A program made the position numbers and the translations under genes. A DNA stretch of 64,000 nucleotides, taken from positions 1 through 64,000 of the IMG/VR virus record IMGVR_UViG_3300025929_000001, one strand, 5' to 3'. The number at the start of each line of letters is the position of its first letter. Positions within the stretch are counted from its first letter, which is position 1. This stretch comes from a virus. Below the pieces are notes generated by a model that searched no databases, was not told the DNA's origin, and saw only the letters and a program-made list of their open reading frames with translations. Of the stretch, positions 51,704-59,660 are shown piece after piece.

Positions 51704-52170
51704 ATAAGATAATTGCAATCATCGACCTGTTTCGGAAGGGGAGTCAAGTTGCTAACCCTGAAGTCTGGAAAGACAACACCAACCTCGGCCTTCTGCTTGG
51801 CGCACTCATTATGTCTGTGCTGTCCGCGCTTAAGATTTTCTTTGATATCGATCTTGGCATGGATCTCAATACTGCTAACAGCATCGGTGCAGGCTTCGGA
51901 TGCCTTATCGCCTTTGTCGTCAATAACATTAGCTCCAAGCGAGCCGGTGTTTTGCCGTCCAAGAATCCCGAACACCCTATTGCAGTGCCTGACACTCCCG
52001 TACCTCACGGAGCCAATGAACTTTATTTCGAGCATCCCGAGGAACACCCGAAAGCGATCCCTGAAATTCCAGAGGGATCGGCGGCAGCTCGCGGCGTACC
52101 AACTGCCGGGATGCCGCAAGTCGATGACGCCGCTCTTAAAGCAGCACTTAGAGCTCTCCGAGCTAAGTAA
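51700..52170 (+). CDS. Probable holin
   Basis: 156 residues with two membrane helices (about 28-46, LGLLLGALIMSVLSALKIFF, and 58-75, IGAGFGCLIAFVVNNI), then a Pro-rich soluble tail (about 80-156). This helix pair resembles small phage holins that follow endolysin genes. Pro-rich tail length is greater than in most holins. The identification rests on context and topology. Confidence 0.6.
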   Translation: MNKIIAIIDLFRKGSQVANPEVWKDNTNLGLLLGALIMSVLSALKIFFDIDLGMDLNTANSIGAGFGCLIAFVVNNISSKRAGVLPSKNPEHPIAVPDTPVPHGANELYFEHPEEHPKAIPEIPEGSAAARGVPTAGMPQVDDAALKAALRALRAK

Positions 52171-52238
52171 TGAACTTAGCCTGGACGTTATAGACGGTAT
52201 CAGTTTTTCTGTGAAGTGCCTTTACTAGGAGTCATAAA

Positions 52239-52454
52239 ATGCAATACGTTCTCATTATCCAATCTCTGCTGTCCCTGATCAAAGCAATCGAAGCTTTCAT
52301 GCCCAATAGCTCGGGCAAGGAAAAACTCGACGCGGTGTTAGCTGCCTTGGAAGGCCTGTACGGTCAAGTCCCGAACGTGATCCCTGTGATCAACACGTTT
52401 GTGGCCACACTGCACGCCACCGGCATCTTCTCCAAGAAACCTTCAGGTGCCTGA
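52239..52454 (+). CDS. Small hypothetical protein
   Basis: 71 residues; AGGAGTC precedes the start. Mostly helical (IIQSLLSLIKAIEAFMP; DAVLAALEGLYGQVPNVIPVINTFVATLHATGIF) with amphipathic helices. It may associate with membranes or act as a lysis inhibitor. No family recognised. Stop overlaps the next start. Confidence 0.55.
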   Translation: MQYVLIIQSLLSLIKAIEAFMPNSSGKEKLDAVLAALEGLYGQVPNVIPVINTFVATLHATGIFSKKPSGA

Positions 52455-52873
52455 TGTTTGGTTATGACCTCGACGAGCTAGAAAAGCTATCCAACTGTCT
52501 GTTCTTTGCGGTTGCGCTTTTCTGCCGTCGACTCGTCAAGGGGGAGCGCGGTTATTTCACGATGCGCAAATCGGACTACGGTCGCTTCCCTCACTTCCTC
52601 TATGTGCGCGTAGACCCGCTTGGCAAAGAACGCTTTGTGTCTTTCGTGCCCAACGAACCTATTCCACGAGACTTCCCGCCACCCTTCTTTAAGGGTCATG
52701 TACAGTGGGGAGATCCTAAGCCGACTAAAGGGTGTCAAAGAAATGAGCTACATGACTGTTTGGCTGATTGTATGGAACATGTGGTGGATTCAAATGCACC
52801 CTGCAAGCACTACCAGCAAACACCCTGCCGCAAACGGCAAGCACCCGGCAAGCGCATAAAAATAACCCGCTAG
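52454..52873 (+). CDS. Conserved phage hypothetical protein
   Basis: 139 residues. DELEKLSNCLFFAVALFCRRLVKGERGYFTMRKSDYGRFPHFLYV, then FVPNEPIPRDFPPPFFKGHVQWGD, matches a small family found at the end of lysis modules in proteobacterial phages. The C-terminal 45 residues (Cys/His-rich then basic) are less typical. Its stop codon lies within the stem of the bidirectional terminator. Confidence 0.65.
   Translation: MFGYDLDELEKLSNCLFFAVALFCRRLVKGERGYFTMRKSDYGRFPHFLYVRVDPLGKERFVSFVPNEPIPRDFPPPFFKGHVQWGDPKPTKGCQRNELHDCLADCMEHVVDSNAPCKHYQQTPCRKRQAPGKRIKITR
52743..52859 (+). CDS. Possible tiny membrane protein within the previous gene
   Basis: 38 residues in another frame, with a Trp-rich hydrophobic segment (MTVWLIVWNMWWIQM) and a polar tail rich in His, Ala, Ser and Lys. 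No clear ribosome binding site. Could be a nested lysis peptide or chance. Confidence 0.2.
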   Translation: MSYMTVWLIVWNMWWIQMHPASTTSKHPAANGKHPASA

Positions 52874-52898
52874 TACCTACCTAGCGGGTTTTATTTTA
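52864..52898. terminator. Bidirectional Rho-independent terminator between convergent operons
   Basis: AACCCGCTAG (52864-52873) pairs perfectly with CTAGCGGGTT (52881-52890), 7-base loop. T-rich tract on the plus side (52889-52898) and A-rich tract upstream (52857-52862), which reads as T on the minus strand. It ends both the plus-strand late genes and the minus-strand replication operon. Confidence 0.92.
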
Positions 52899-52918
52899 AA
52901 CAGCTTAAAACGCTTGTA

Positions 52919-53524
52919 TTAGCTTTGCGTCATCATGTAAGACGTCCAAGGGTGCATTTCATCTGTGCGGTATTCGAAGTCCTCCAAGACCAGCAGCATT
53001 TCCCGGAACAGTACCAGCGCGCCTTCGAACTGGACTAATAGCCCGTTCTCTTGTTGAATCAAGTTATCCAGGATTGCGGTCATTGGGTTGTCGTCTGTTT
53101 TAGACGACATGCGGTTGCGCACATTGGTGATGCGCTCGATCTTAGCGGTGCTAGTAGACTCGCGCGCTTCGAACTGTTTAACCTGCTGTTCCGTCATCTG
53201 ACGCATGTGCGACAGAATGCTAGTGTGGTTAAAGTCAATACGCGGGTCGTTCATAAGCGCATTCAACATCGCTGCAAACTCCTGCATTACCCGGTCACGC
53301 AGTGGAGGTTGGTTCTTTCCAACTTGCCCGGTGCGGTCGTATTCTTCACGCCGCAGCACGTCACCTAAGATGTCGTAAGCTTCTTGCACGCGCTTGAATA
53401 TAGTACCATCGTCATTACCTTTATCCGGATGCCACATCTGCGCAAGGCTGCGGTAAGCCCTTTTAATTTCATCTGCGGTAGAGTCTTTCGCAACTCCGAG
53501 GACTTCATACAGGTTCTTGTTCAT
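52919..53524 (-). CDS. J-domain (DnaJ-like) protein
   Basis: 201 residues from the ATG at 53524, which has AAGGAGTC upstream on the minus strand; longer frames upstream overlap the polymerase further. Residues 1-65 are a full J domain (LYEVLGVAKDSTADEIKRAYRSLAQMWHPDKG) with HPD at 32-34. The remainder is a helical domain of unknown type, without the Gly/Phe or zinc regions of DnaJ. It should recruit host DnaK, perhaps to remodel replication or capsid complexes. It overlaps the polymerase gene by 20 bases. Confidence 0.9.
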   Translation of the reverse strand: MNKNLYEVLGVAKDSTADEIKRAYRSLAQMWHPDKGNDDGTIFKRVQEAYDILGDVLRREEYDRTGQVGKNQPPLRDRVMQEFAAMLNALMNDPRIDFNHTSILSHMRQMTEQQVKQFEARESTSTAKIERITNVRNRMSSKTDDNPMTAILDNLIQQENGLLVQFEGALVLFREMLLVLEDFEYRTDEMHPWTSYMMTQS

Positions 53525-55712
53525 CTTGTGACTCCTTAGGTGTATGGCCAATATTAGCCAAGATGTTATACGTTTCCGTGATGTACCATTGATAATCAAT
53601 ATCCGTCGGGAACTCATCGGGCAAGTCCATCAACGGTTGTGCCCCTTCACTACGAGGCACTTTATTTCCAGTCTTTGCTGCAATAATCTCACCTTCCGCA
53701 TTCGTGCCGTAATACCAACGAATGATAGTTCCAAGGTACTGACCCTTACCGGCGCTCTGACACGCAACCGCATAAGCATCGCGCAAGCTGCGAGCTTCCC
53801 ATTCTGCTTCACCGGGGAAGCGCCACAACAGTTCGTCTTGCGGGAAAGCGCCTTTAGCTTTAACCGCTTCGATCATTTGCGACTCGGTAGCGTTAGGGTT
53901 GAAACTGTCTTTCGCAAGCTTGACCGCGCCACCGTTTACCCGACGCATTGTGGTGAACTGCGTTATGTCGCGCACTTGCGGAATAAAGTCTTCCGGCTTG
54001 GTACCATGCTCGATGTAAGCCTTCAGCGCTTCAATGCAAACTTCGTTCACCGCATTTTTCTTAGGCGCTGTCTCTGCGTACAGACCCTTCGTTTTAAACA
54101 ATTTGCCCTTTTGCGGAGTCTCATAGACGGCGATATAATTGTTAATATCTTTGGAGTAAGTAGCGCGGTACCGTGTTTCTTCAGTACCAAGGCCAGTTTC
54201 CTGCTCCCATTGGGTGACGATCTGATGGAAAATATGCTCCAAACTCCGTTTGCACTTAACCACGATACCGTCGGTGTTGACCGATGTAACTTCGATGCCT
54301 GCAAGTTCAAACCTTTCTGCCAGCATTAAAATAGACAGCTGGCCTGTCAGTGTAACCTGGATCAGCAGGTTAGGTGCATACAGGATAGACCATTTACTTC
54401 CAAGCTTACCGAACGATCCGTTAACCACAATCTTAAGCACTTCGGCCATAATCTTGTCGTCATTCTTCTTAGCTGCAACACGCTCTTGCAGGATGTTGTA
54501 ATACACTTGCAAAAATGCCGAACCTAAGTTCTCCGGTACCAGGCCAGCGTTCACAATCAGGTACGGGTAGTAGGACGTAACGTCAGTATCGACAACCACA
54601 TACTCGTCGTCTGAAACGTGTGCAATGCTCTTTTCTTTACTGTGCAATCCACCGATACCCATTTGGTAAGTGCTCTTGTTCATGGTAATAGCCATGTTCG
54701 CGAGCTCGGGTGGAATAATAACTGCGCCGTCCATGTCGTCAACAAAGAACGTTGCATTGCGTACCGTGTCCAGCACCCAATTCATTAGCGGTGTGGAGTA
54801 CTTAATGTACGCTGGAACCTGATACTTAAAGTTGGTACCGTTCGGAAGCTCTAAACGTTTGAGATGCTTCCTGCCGCTAATGCGCCGGACTTCGCTTGCA
54901 ATGATCGCTTCCGCCATTTGCGCATCGGAGTGGCTGCGCAAGTCCAAACCGTACTTATCACCCTGCGATGCGCGAATGTCAATAAGCTTTTTGACGTTGC
55001 GGTATAGCAGTCCGGTATTGTCCAAGTCGTTAATACAATAACGACGCGTAATTGCAATCTGATTCTCAGTAAGGAACGAACCGGGTTTGAATGGTAAGTC
55101 CTGCATGCGCTTTGCGTGCAGACGTCCAGCAACCACTTTCAAGCCGGGCCCGAGCGCGGTAAGCTCAATAAGGTCGACTTGGTTGATCTGTAACGGCTTG
55201 GTCTTATATTTCTTGTAGACTTCTTGCGCTTGCAGTTGAAATTCAATGATCATCTGCGTAGCGTCCCACAAATCTTCTGTACCGTAACCAGCCAGAGCTA
55301 GTGTGGTAACTGGAAAGTCATACTTGCGGCCGTTAAAGTTAATGATGCAGAAGTGGTGCAGAATCCAATTCAGCTTTGCAATCTCTTCATCCCAAAGGCG
55401 GTCATGGAAATCGTTGTCGAATTCAAGGTAAACGACCTTACCCGTATCTACACCCTTAAAAGCAAACAAGCAGTAGTTCGGGTAGCACTCTATATCGAAT
55501 AACAACGGTTCAAAATTGTGCGCAGCTTGAACCAATTCCTCATCTGTATAAAGGTCAGGCTTAAAATTTATAGCCTCCTCCAAACCAGGCAAATAATCAG
55601 GCTCTAGCCAAAACGGTTCAGGTGGCAGCCGCTTGACCTTTTCCTTCTTTTCTTTTTTAATCTTGGACAGATCTTCCCAGAACAATCCAATGCTGTCGAC
55701 ACGCTTACCCAT
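53505..55712 (-). CDS. Family B-like DNA polymerase
   Basis: 735 residues with an N-terminal 3'-5' exonuclease and a polymerase domain. Exo I: Asp73-x-Glu75 (LLFDIECYP); Exo II: INFNGRKYDF (Asn127, Asp132); Exo III: RRYCINDLD (Tyr225, Asp229). Polymerase motif A: DVTSYYPYL with Asp377; motif B: KIVVNGSFG (Lys427-Gly435); motif C: SVNTDGIVV with Asp481, where the first Asp of the usual DTD is Asn. It replicates the phage genome. Start at 55712; its 3' end overlaps the J-domain gene. Confidence 0.93.
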   Translation of the reverse strand: MGKRVDSIGLFWEDLSKIKKEKKEKVKRLPPEPFWLEPDYLPGLEEAINFKPDLYTDEELVQAAHNFEPLLFDIECYPNYCLFAFKGVDTGKVVYLEFDNDFHDRLWDEEIAKLNWILHHFCIINFNGRKYDFPVTTLALAGYGTEDLWDATQMIIEFQLQAQEVYKKYKTKPLQINQVDLIELTALGPGLKVVAGRLHAKRMQDLPFKPGSFLTENQIAITRRYCINDLDNTGLLYRNVKKLIDIRASQGDKYGLDLRSHSDAQMAEAIIASEVRRISGRKHLKRLELPNGTNFKYQVPAYIKYSTPLMNWVLDTVRNATFFVDDMDGAVIIPPELANMAITMNKSTYQMGIGGLHSKEKSIAHVSDDEYVVVDTDVTSYYPYLIVNAGLVPENLGSAFLQVYYNILQERVAAKKNDDKIMAEVLKIVVNGSFGKLGSKWSILYAPNLLIQVTLTGQLSILMLAERFELAGIEVTSVNTDGIVVKCKRSLEHIFHQIVTQWEQETGLGTEETRYRATYSKDINNYIAVYETPQKGKLFKTKGLYAETAPKKNAVNEVCIEALKAYIEHGTKPEDFIPQVRDITQFTTMRRVNGGAVKLAKDSFNPNATESQMIEAVKAKGAFPQDELLWRFPGEAEWEARSLRDAYAVACQSAGKGQYLGTIIRWYYGTNAEGEIIAAKTGNKVPRSEGAQPLMDLPDEFPTDIDYQWYITETYNILANIGHTPKESQDEQEPV

Positions 55713-55728
55713 GGATTAGTTCCTGATA

Positions 55729-56025
55729 TTATTCTGCGGTTACTTCACGCGAGAATGGCGCAAGTACCAAATTAGTCGCTTTTACAAGCTCGGTCATTGT
55801 CTCGTAACTGTCTACGGTCATAGCGGCATAGAATGTGCCGTCAGCTCTGTAGTGATAACCATACGCAGTCCAACGATAACAATCAATTAATCGGTTGGTA
55901 CGGTATGCACCCGTAGCCGGATAGATGTGTTCGGGCAACCAAGTTAATTTTACTCCCGCAGCGTTAAGCGGAAAGCTCTTTTGCAGAAGCTTAGCGAGCC
56001 TTTGTCTGGTGCGCCCGATTGTCAT
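55729..56025 (-). CDS. Hypothetical protein upstream of the polymerase
   Basis: 98 residues, basic N-terminus (RTRQRLAKLLQKSF), then a Tyr-rich beta part (YRWTAYGYHYRADGTFYAAMT) and a helix. The start overlaps the SLOG gene by 4 bases. No family recognised; linkage to the polymerase suggests a DNA metabolism role. Confidence 0.6.
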   Translation of the reverse strand: MTIGRTRQRLAKLLQKSFPLNAAGVKLTWLPEHIYPATGAYRTNRLIDCYRWTAYGYHYRADGTFYAAMTVDSYETMTELVKATNLVLAPFSREVTAE

Positions 56026-56405
56026 TTCTTCAACTCCGGTAGGTGCAAGTATTTGACCGGGTACACGTCAATGCCGCGTGCTCGCGCTTGGTCGCACATG
56101 TTTCTAGTCCCGCTACCGCCTGGGAATGCAATAATCAGGTCGGGTAAACCCCAATCAAGCATCCACATATTGCGAACAGGTCCAGCGTTGTTGCCGTAGT
56201 ACTGCCAGTTAGCTGGCATCTTGATGATGGGCACACCACGTTCCGCAGCCCAAGCTATGGCCATGCGGTCTGCACCTTTTGCATCACCGCTAATAACGCA
56301 GAACTGGTTGGAGAAGTAGGGCTCGCACTGAGACATTGTGTGGTTAAACAATTCCAGATGTGCGAAGTCCCTACCGCCGCAGACAAGTATTCGTTTTTTA
56401 TTCAT
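56022..56405 (-). CDS. SLOG-domain protein (DUF2493, YspA-like)
   Basis: 127 residues from ATG at 56405, overlapping the previous stop. ILVCGGRDF (6-14), ISGDAKGADRMAIAWAAERGVP and IIAFPGGSGT are the nucleotide-binding motifs of the Rossmann-like SLOG superfamily. YspA-type members are common in phages and may sense or process a nucleotide ligand. No catalytic proof. In this operon the protein could act in nucleotide pools. Confidence 0.85.
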   Translation of the reverse strand: MNKKRILVCGGRDFAHLELFNHTMSQCEPYFSNQFCVISGDAKGADRMAIAWAAERGVPIIKMPANWQYYGNNAGPVRNMWMLDWGLPDLIIAFPGGSGTRNMCDQARARGIDVYPVKYLHLPELKK

Positions 56406-56584
56406 CAGTCTTGGTAGCACGTTTGAGGCGCACGCGCCAGATCGAAGGCGGCTCGCGTGTAGCCGACGATGTCGAACTCAATATGCTTATTTTCTGCATC
56501 CTTGTCAGCAGGTACAAACTTGACAAATTGCATTTTAAGCGTCGTGATTTCATCCAGGGTTAGGTCGCGTACCATCTTCATCAT
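56405..56584 (-). CDS. Small hypothetical protein
   Basis: 59 residues. Minus-strand GGGAG just before the ATG fixes the start. Helix then beta (LTLDEITTLKMQFVKFVPADKDAENKHIEFDIVGYT). A longer frame to 56608 lacks a ribosome binding site. No family recognised. Confidence 0.5.
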   Translation of the reverse strand: MMKMVRDLTLDEITTLKMQFVKFVPADKDAENKHIEFDIVGYTRAAFDLARAPQTCYQD

Positions 56585-56753
56585 AAGACTCCCAATTGAG
56601 TGGACCAAAGCCGTTAGTCCCTACATAGCGGCCACGTTGCCCATTATAACTGAACTCTAGGGTTGATGCGCTAGCTAAATATAGGGTCTGATCGTGCATC
56701 GGACCCCCATTACAGGTGAAAGATCGTTTAGCTTGTGTCTTAGACCTTGCCAT
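56550..56753 (-). CDS. Small phage protein (CNGGPM family)
   Basis: 67 residues, starting at the ATG that leads into basic residues and then CNGGPMHDQTLYL ... LEFSYNGQRGRYV, a pattern I recognise in small phage proteins (xCxGGPMDGxxL ... GxRGRYx) of unknown role. A later ATG at 56699 would give 49 residues. It overlaps both neighbours. Confidence 0.55.
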   Translation of the reverse strand: MARSKTQAKRSFTCNGGPMHDQTLYLASASTLEFSYNGQRGRYVGTNGFGPLNWESYDEDGTRPNPG

Positions 56754-56940
56754 GGAATATAGTCTCCGCATTAGACCGCTTACCAGCATTGAAGCCTTTC
56801 TCGTAAGCACAAGTGTAGACTGCCGACATGAGCGCAATGATTAGCACAATGATGACTGCTAAAGGAAAGAATGGGAAGATTGGAGCGTCTATGTCGCCTG
56901 TGACGTCCTGGGCGTAAGGTCTGTCAATATACTTAGTCAT
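56740..56940 (-). CDS. Small single-pass membrane protein
   Basis: 66 residues from the ATG at 56940, which lies within the clamp-like gene's stop region. Polar N-terminus, then one hydrophobic helix (about 21-43, IFPFFPLAVIIVLIIALMSAVYT) and a basic C-terminus. Upstream codons to 56991 overlap the clamp gene. Function unknown. Confidence 0.5.
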   Translation of the reverse strand: MTKYIDRPYAQDVTGDIDAPIFPFFPLAVIIVLIIALMSAVYTCAYEKGFNAGKRSNAETIFHGKV

Positions 56941-57896
56941 CGTTTCATTCCGATAATGGCACCGCGTAACCTTGCGCTTTGAAACTGGCAAGGGCCTGGG
57001 TACTTAGACCAGTCGATAGTTTGCACTGTGTCCTTGAGCAGCTCGAGCATCTTGACGTTGTAGCAGCCGGTGTACGGCATATCAAGGTCGAAGCTAGCGC
57101 CTTCGTTTTCTTCCTTATGTGTGGCCATACGACCGTCAATAAAGAACACCGACCCCATTTGGTCGACAAAAGGTTTGATAACTTCGATACCCGCAAATAT
57201 AGCAGGGTTGATAGGCTTTTGCTCGGACGGTTGGTCAAGGATGCGGCTAATGTCCGGCCAGCTTGACGCGTCAAACAGTTGTGTGCGCAGCCAGCGATCT
57301 TCGCTGTAGTGAAAGGTAACGCTATGCTCAGTCACTTGCGCAAAGATAGGCGGTTCATTGATGCGCAACATTTCCTTTACAGCTTCACGCGGGATGTTGA
57401 CCACACATGGGAAGCTGAAGCCAACCCAATACTGGACGAGCGTGACGTTGTTAGTCGCGAGCAAGCAGTCCTTTTCGAACAGTACACCGTTGGCCCAACG
57501 TCGCGATGCGTCGTCACCAATGAACGGCGCGACTTCCTTTAACCCTGTGAGCAGTGCTGCGCCGTCAAAGTGCACAATCTCGCCTTCCGGGGTAGCGTGC
57601 GGGGTTTCTTCTTGTACGCAATCGACGAAGGCTTTGAATGCACCCGACTTAACGCTGAGTCTCCCTGCCGGGGTAAGTGCAAGCTGGACGGTATCGTCGC
57701 AGTTGCTAATCGCTTTGATAAGTGTGTCAGCGCGGGGTTTGCAGCTGATGTTAAAAGGGATCGGACTGGACAGTGCGAGCGTGCCGTTGAAGCCGCGCAC
57801 ATGTCCATTCTCGATAACAAAGTGCTTGAGGCTCGGTACAAAGTCTTTCTTTGCAATGGAACCCTGGCAAAACTTCAATGCGTTAATTATGGACAT
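56937..57896 (-). CDS. Sliding-clamp-like protein
   Basis: 319 residues. The sequence INALKFCQGSIAKKDFVPSLKHFVIENGHVRGFNGTLALSSPIP, then TLIKAISNCDDTVQLALTPAGRLSVKSGAFKAFVDC, has the DnaN-like rhythm of two-strand hairpins and helices; the central TNNVTLVQY and VNIPREAVKEML also fit. It precedes the polymerase in the same operon. A processivity clamp for the phage polymerase is the best explanation, though the match is by pattern only. Confidence 0.7.
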   Translation of the reverse strand: MSIINALKFCQGSIAKKDFVPSLKHFVIENGHVRGFNGTLALSSPIPFNISCKPRADTLIKAISNCDDTVQLALTPAGRLSVKSGAFKAFVDCVQEETPHATPEGEIVHFDGAALLTGLKEVAPFIGDDASRRWANGVLFEKDCLLATNNVTLVQYWVGFSFPCVVNIPREAVKEMLRINEPPIFAQVTEHSVTFHYSEDRWLRTQLFDASSWPDISRILDQPSEQKPINPAIFAGIEVIKPFVDQMGSVFFIDGRMATHKEENEGASFDLDMPYTGCYNVKMLELLKDTVQTIDWSKYPGPCQFQSARLRGAIIGMKR

Positions 57897-58173
57897 GTAT
57901 GCTCCCGTAATCCATCATATTGATTAATTTGTCGTCAACTTCGCCACGGCTTTTGAGTTGCAAGGTTTCGGAGTCGCCATGGCAACCTTCTTCTATAGCG
58001 GTCGATGAAATAAAGCCCGCGCTAACCGGACGCACTAATGCGCCTCGGTATTGCTGACGCAGTGCACGATCAAAGCCAAACGCCATGGTTGAATGTACGC
58101 ACACTTCAGGGAACACGAAGGGGAGTTCTATATTTAACTCGCCTAGTCTAACTGACATAACAACGTATTTCAT
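57883..58173 (-). CDS. Hypothetical protein upstream of the clamp
   Basis: 96 residues. Minus-strand AGGAGTC precedes the ATG at 58173. Beta-rich start (VVMSVRLGELNIELPFVFP), one possible zinc-like CHGD and a polar end. It overlaps the clamp gene by 14 bases. Unknown function. Confidence 0.6.
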   Translation of the reverse strand: MKYVVMSVRLGELNIELPFVFPEVCVHSTMAFGFDRALRQQYRGALVRPVSAGFISSTAIEEGCHGDSETLQLKSRGEVDDKLINMMDYGSIHVHN

Positions 58174-58190
58174 CTTGACTCCTCGCGGTA

Positions 58191-58406
58191 TTATTTTATC
58201 GTTAGGATGACAGGTGGTTGGACTGAGTTCCATACCGGGTAAAACACTTCTTCGCCTTCTTTAAGATCAGGCTCTGCGCGATTGTGTCGGTAGGCTTCTC
58301 GTGAGCTTATGCGAGCTATTTCAATGTAATAGAACGCCATCTGATATTTGCGTTGCTCGAGATTACCGTCCACCAGAACATCCATTGTGCCATCAGCGTG
58401 TATCAT
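58191..58406 (-). CDS. Small hypothetical protein
   Basis: 71 residues, start on the ATGA of the preceding gene with GAGGG upstream. Alternating beta and helix, ending in a strand (QPPVILTIK). No family recognised. Confidence 0.55.
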   Translation of the reverse strand: MIHADGTMDVLVDGNLEQRKYQMAFYYIEIARISSREAYRHNRAEPDLKEGEEVFYPVWNSVQPPVILTIK

Positions 58407-58636
58407 TAATCCCTCATCAGTTTAAAAGGTACACCAAAGATTGTTTCTTCACCTCTAGCGTTTATGCTAAAGGCAATGCGTGCGTCTTTCTCGCACTTGA
58501 TATTGTAATAGTCCTGCGGGCTAGCAACGAACGCATCTATCACATTACCTTCAGCGACAGATTTGTAGTACGCAAGACGCATACCCATGAGGGAAGTCGC
58601 TTGCACAAGGTTCTGTTGAACGGTCGCGTTTGTCAT
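58406..58636 (-). CDS. Small hypothetical protein
   Basis: 76 residues, first gene after the candidate promoter at 58640-58700, AGGGA upstream. Helical (NATVQQNLVQATSLMGMRLAYYKSVAEGNVIDAF) then beta (DARIAFSINARGEETIFGVPFKL). No family recognised. Confidence 0.55.
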   Translation of the reverse strand: MTNATVQQNLVQATSLMGMRLAYYKSVAEGNVIDAFVASPQDYYNIKCEKDARIAFSINARGEETIFGVPFKLMRD

Positions 58637-58644
58637 TTTTAGTA

Positions 58645-58696
58645 TTCCCTGTAAAAGTTGAATTAGCTGCTGTAAAGCAAAACATTATACAGGGAA
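58645..58696 (-). promoter_or_regulatory. Candidate promoter region with inverted repeat
   Basis: On the minus strand TATAAT lies at 58684-58689, just upstream of the 58636 gene. TTCCCTGTA (58645-58653) and TACAGGGAA (58688-58696) form a 9-bp perfect inverted repeat 34 bases apart around it. No good -35 is visible, so activation or another sigma factor may be needed. It may start the replication operon. Confidence 0.4.
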
Positions 58697-58730
58697 ACAT
58701 TTTAATCGCTCGCGAATTTTGAGTGTCTTT

Positions 58731-59660
58731 TTAAAAAAGTTGTTGGGACATTGCACACGGATACTGATAGTTATTGCGTCTAGCATCCTCGTTTACAAGG
58801 TCGTTGAGCTCCATGTAACCTAGCATGTTGTAGATTGCGCGGCTCTCGTAAATCGAGCTAAGCCGATCATAATTAAAACCCTTACGATCCAACATGTTAG
58901 CGAGCTGTTGCTGCTCTAACTCTGTAAGTGTGGTAAAATGACGCCCGTTCTCATGCTTGCTTGGACTGTCCTTGGAAACCGCGATTGGGCCGTGTTCACT
59001 GGTAAAGATGCTTCCAAACGCAGCAGCCTGAATCCAGGAGGACGAGTCACAAGAATGCCAAGGGTAGCGCATCATCAGGTTGGGCGACGTCATACCAAAC
59101 CCATGCACTTTGAGCTTCGCACGACCCGACCCGTCCATCATGCGTTCCCACACGCGGTCTAACCACACTTCTTGGTCTTTAGCCGACTTACCGACCAGAC
59201 CTCCAATCGTGATGTACGAGTAGCGCTCCACATACCAGTCAAGATAACGTATGTCCTCACCGTAGTGGAAGCAGGGTAGCGGTTTAGCATCCTGCCGTTC
59301 CATCTCGAGTTGGTTTTGCCAGGTCTTTAGCGGATCACCAATGCCGTCAAGTACGGAAGCCATGACAGCACCATCTTCAACGCGTAGGATGTCCCGGTTG
59401 CGACGGATGTAATCACAATAATCATCAATGCTAATATGCACGCCAAGGCTGTGAGCCGAGAAAGCACCTGAGTCCAGGAACACCTTGTGGCCTTGTTGTC
59501 TGATGACATCGACGAAGCGCTGTCCAGATATGTAATGATAGGATTCCAAAATGTGGGGTACACAACCGACGATTTCTTTTTCGATGTCTGTGAGTTTTTC
59601 ATAACGTGCCTGTGTCTCTCGATAGTTATTTGTGAAAACTGCCGCAAGGAACAAATTCAT
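58731..59660 (-). CDS. dpdA: DNA guanine transglycosylase (phage DpdA)
   Basis: 309 residues, a TGT-fold enzyme that swaps guanine in DNA for a 7-deazaguanine such as preQ0. Visible blocks: FLDSGAFSAHS (Asp63, candidate catalytic Asp), the ITIGGLVGKS turn, then KVHGFGMTSPNLMMRYPWHSCDSSSW with Asp205 as the likely nucleophile. Length and motifs fit phage DpdA, not tRNA Tgt (no C-terminal CxCxxC zinc site). The four preQ0 genes lie upstream in the same half. It overlaps the HNH gene start by 4 bases. Confidence 0.9.
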   Translation of the reverse strand: MNLFLAAVFTNNYRETQARYEKLTDIEKEIVGCVPHILESYHYISGQRFVDVIRQQGHKVFLDSGAFSAHSLGVHISIDDYCDYIRRNRDILRVEDGAVMASVLDGIGDPLKTWQNQLEMERQDAKPLPCFHYGEDIRYLDWYVERYSYITIGGLVGKSAKDQEVWLDRVWERMMDGSGRAKLKVHGFGMTSPNLMMRYPWHSCDSSSWIQAAAFGSIFTSEHGPIAVSKDSPSKHENGRHFTTLTELEQQQLANMLDRKGFNYDRLSSIYESRAIYNMLGYMELNDLVNEDARRNNYQYPCAMSQQLF

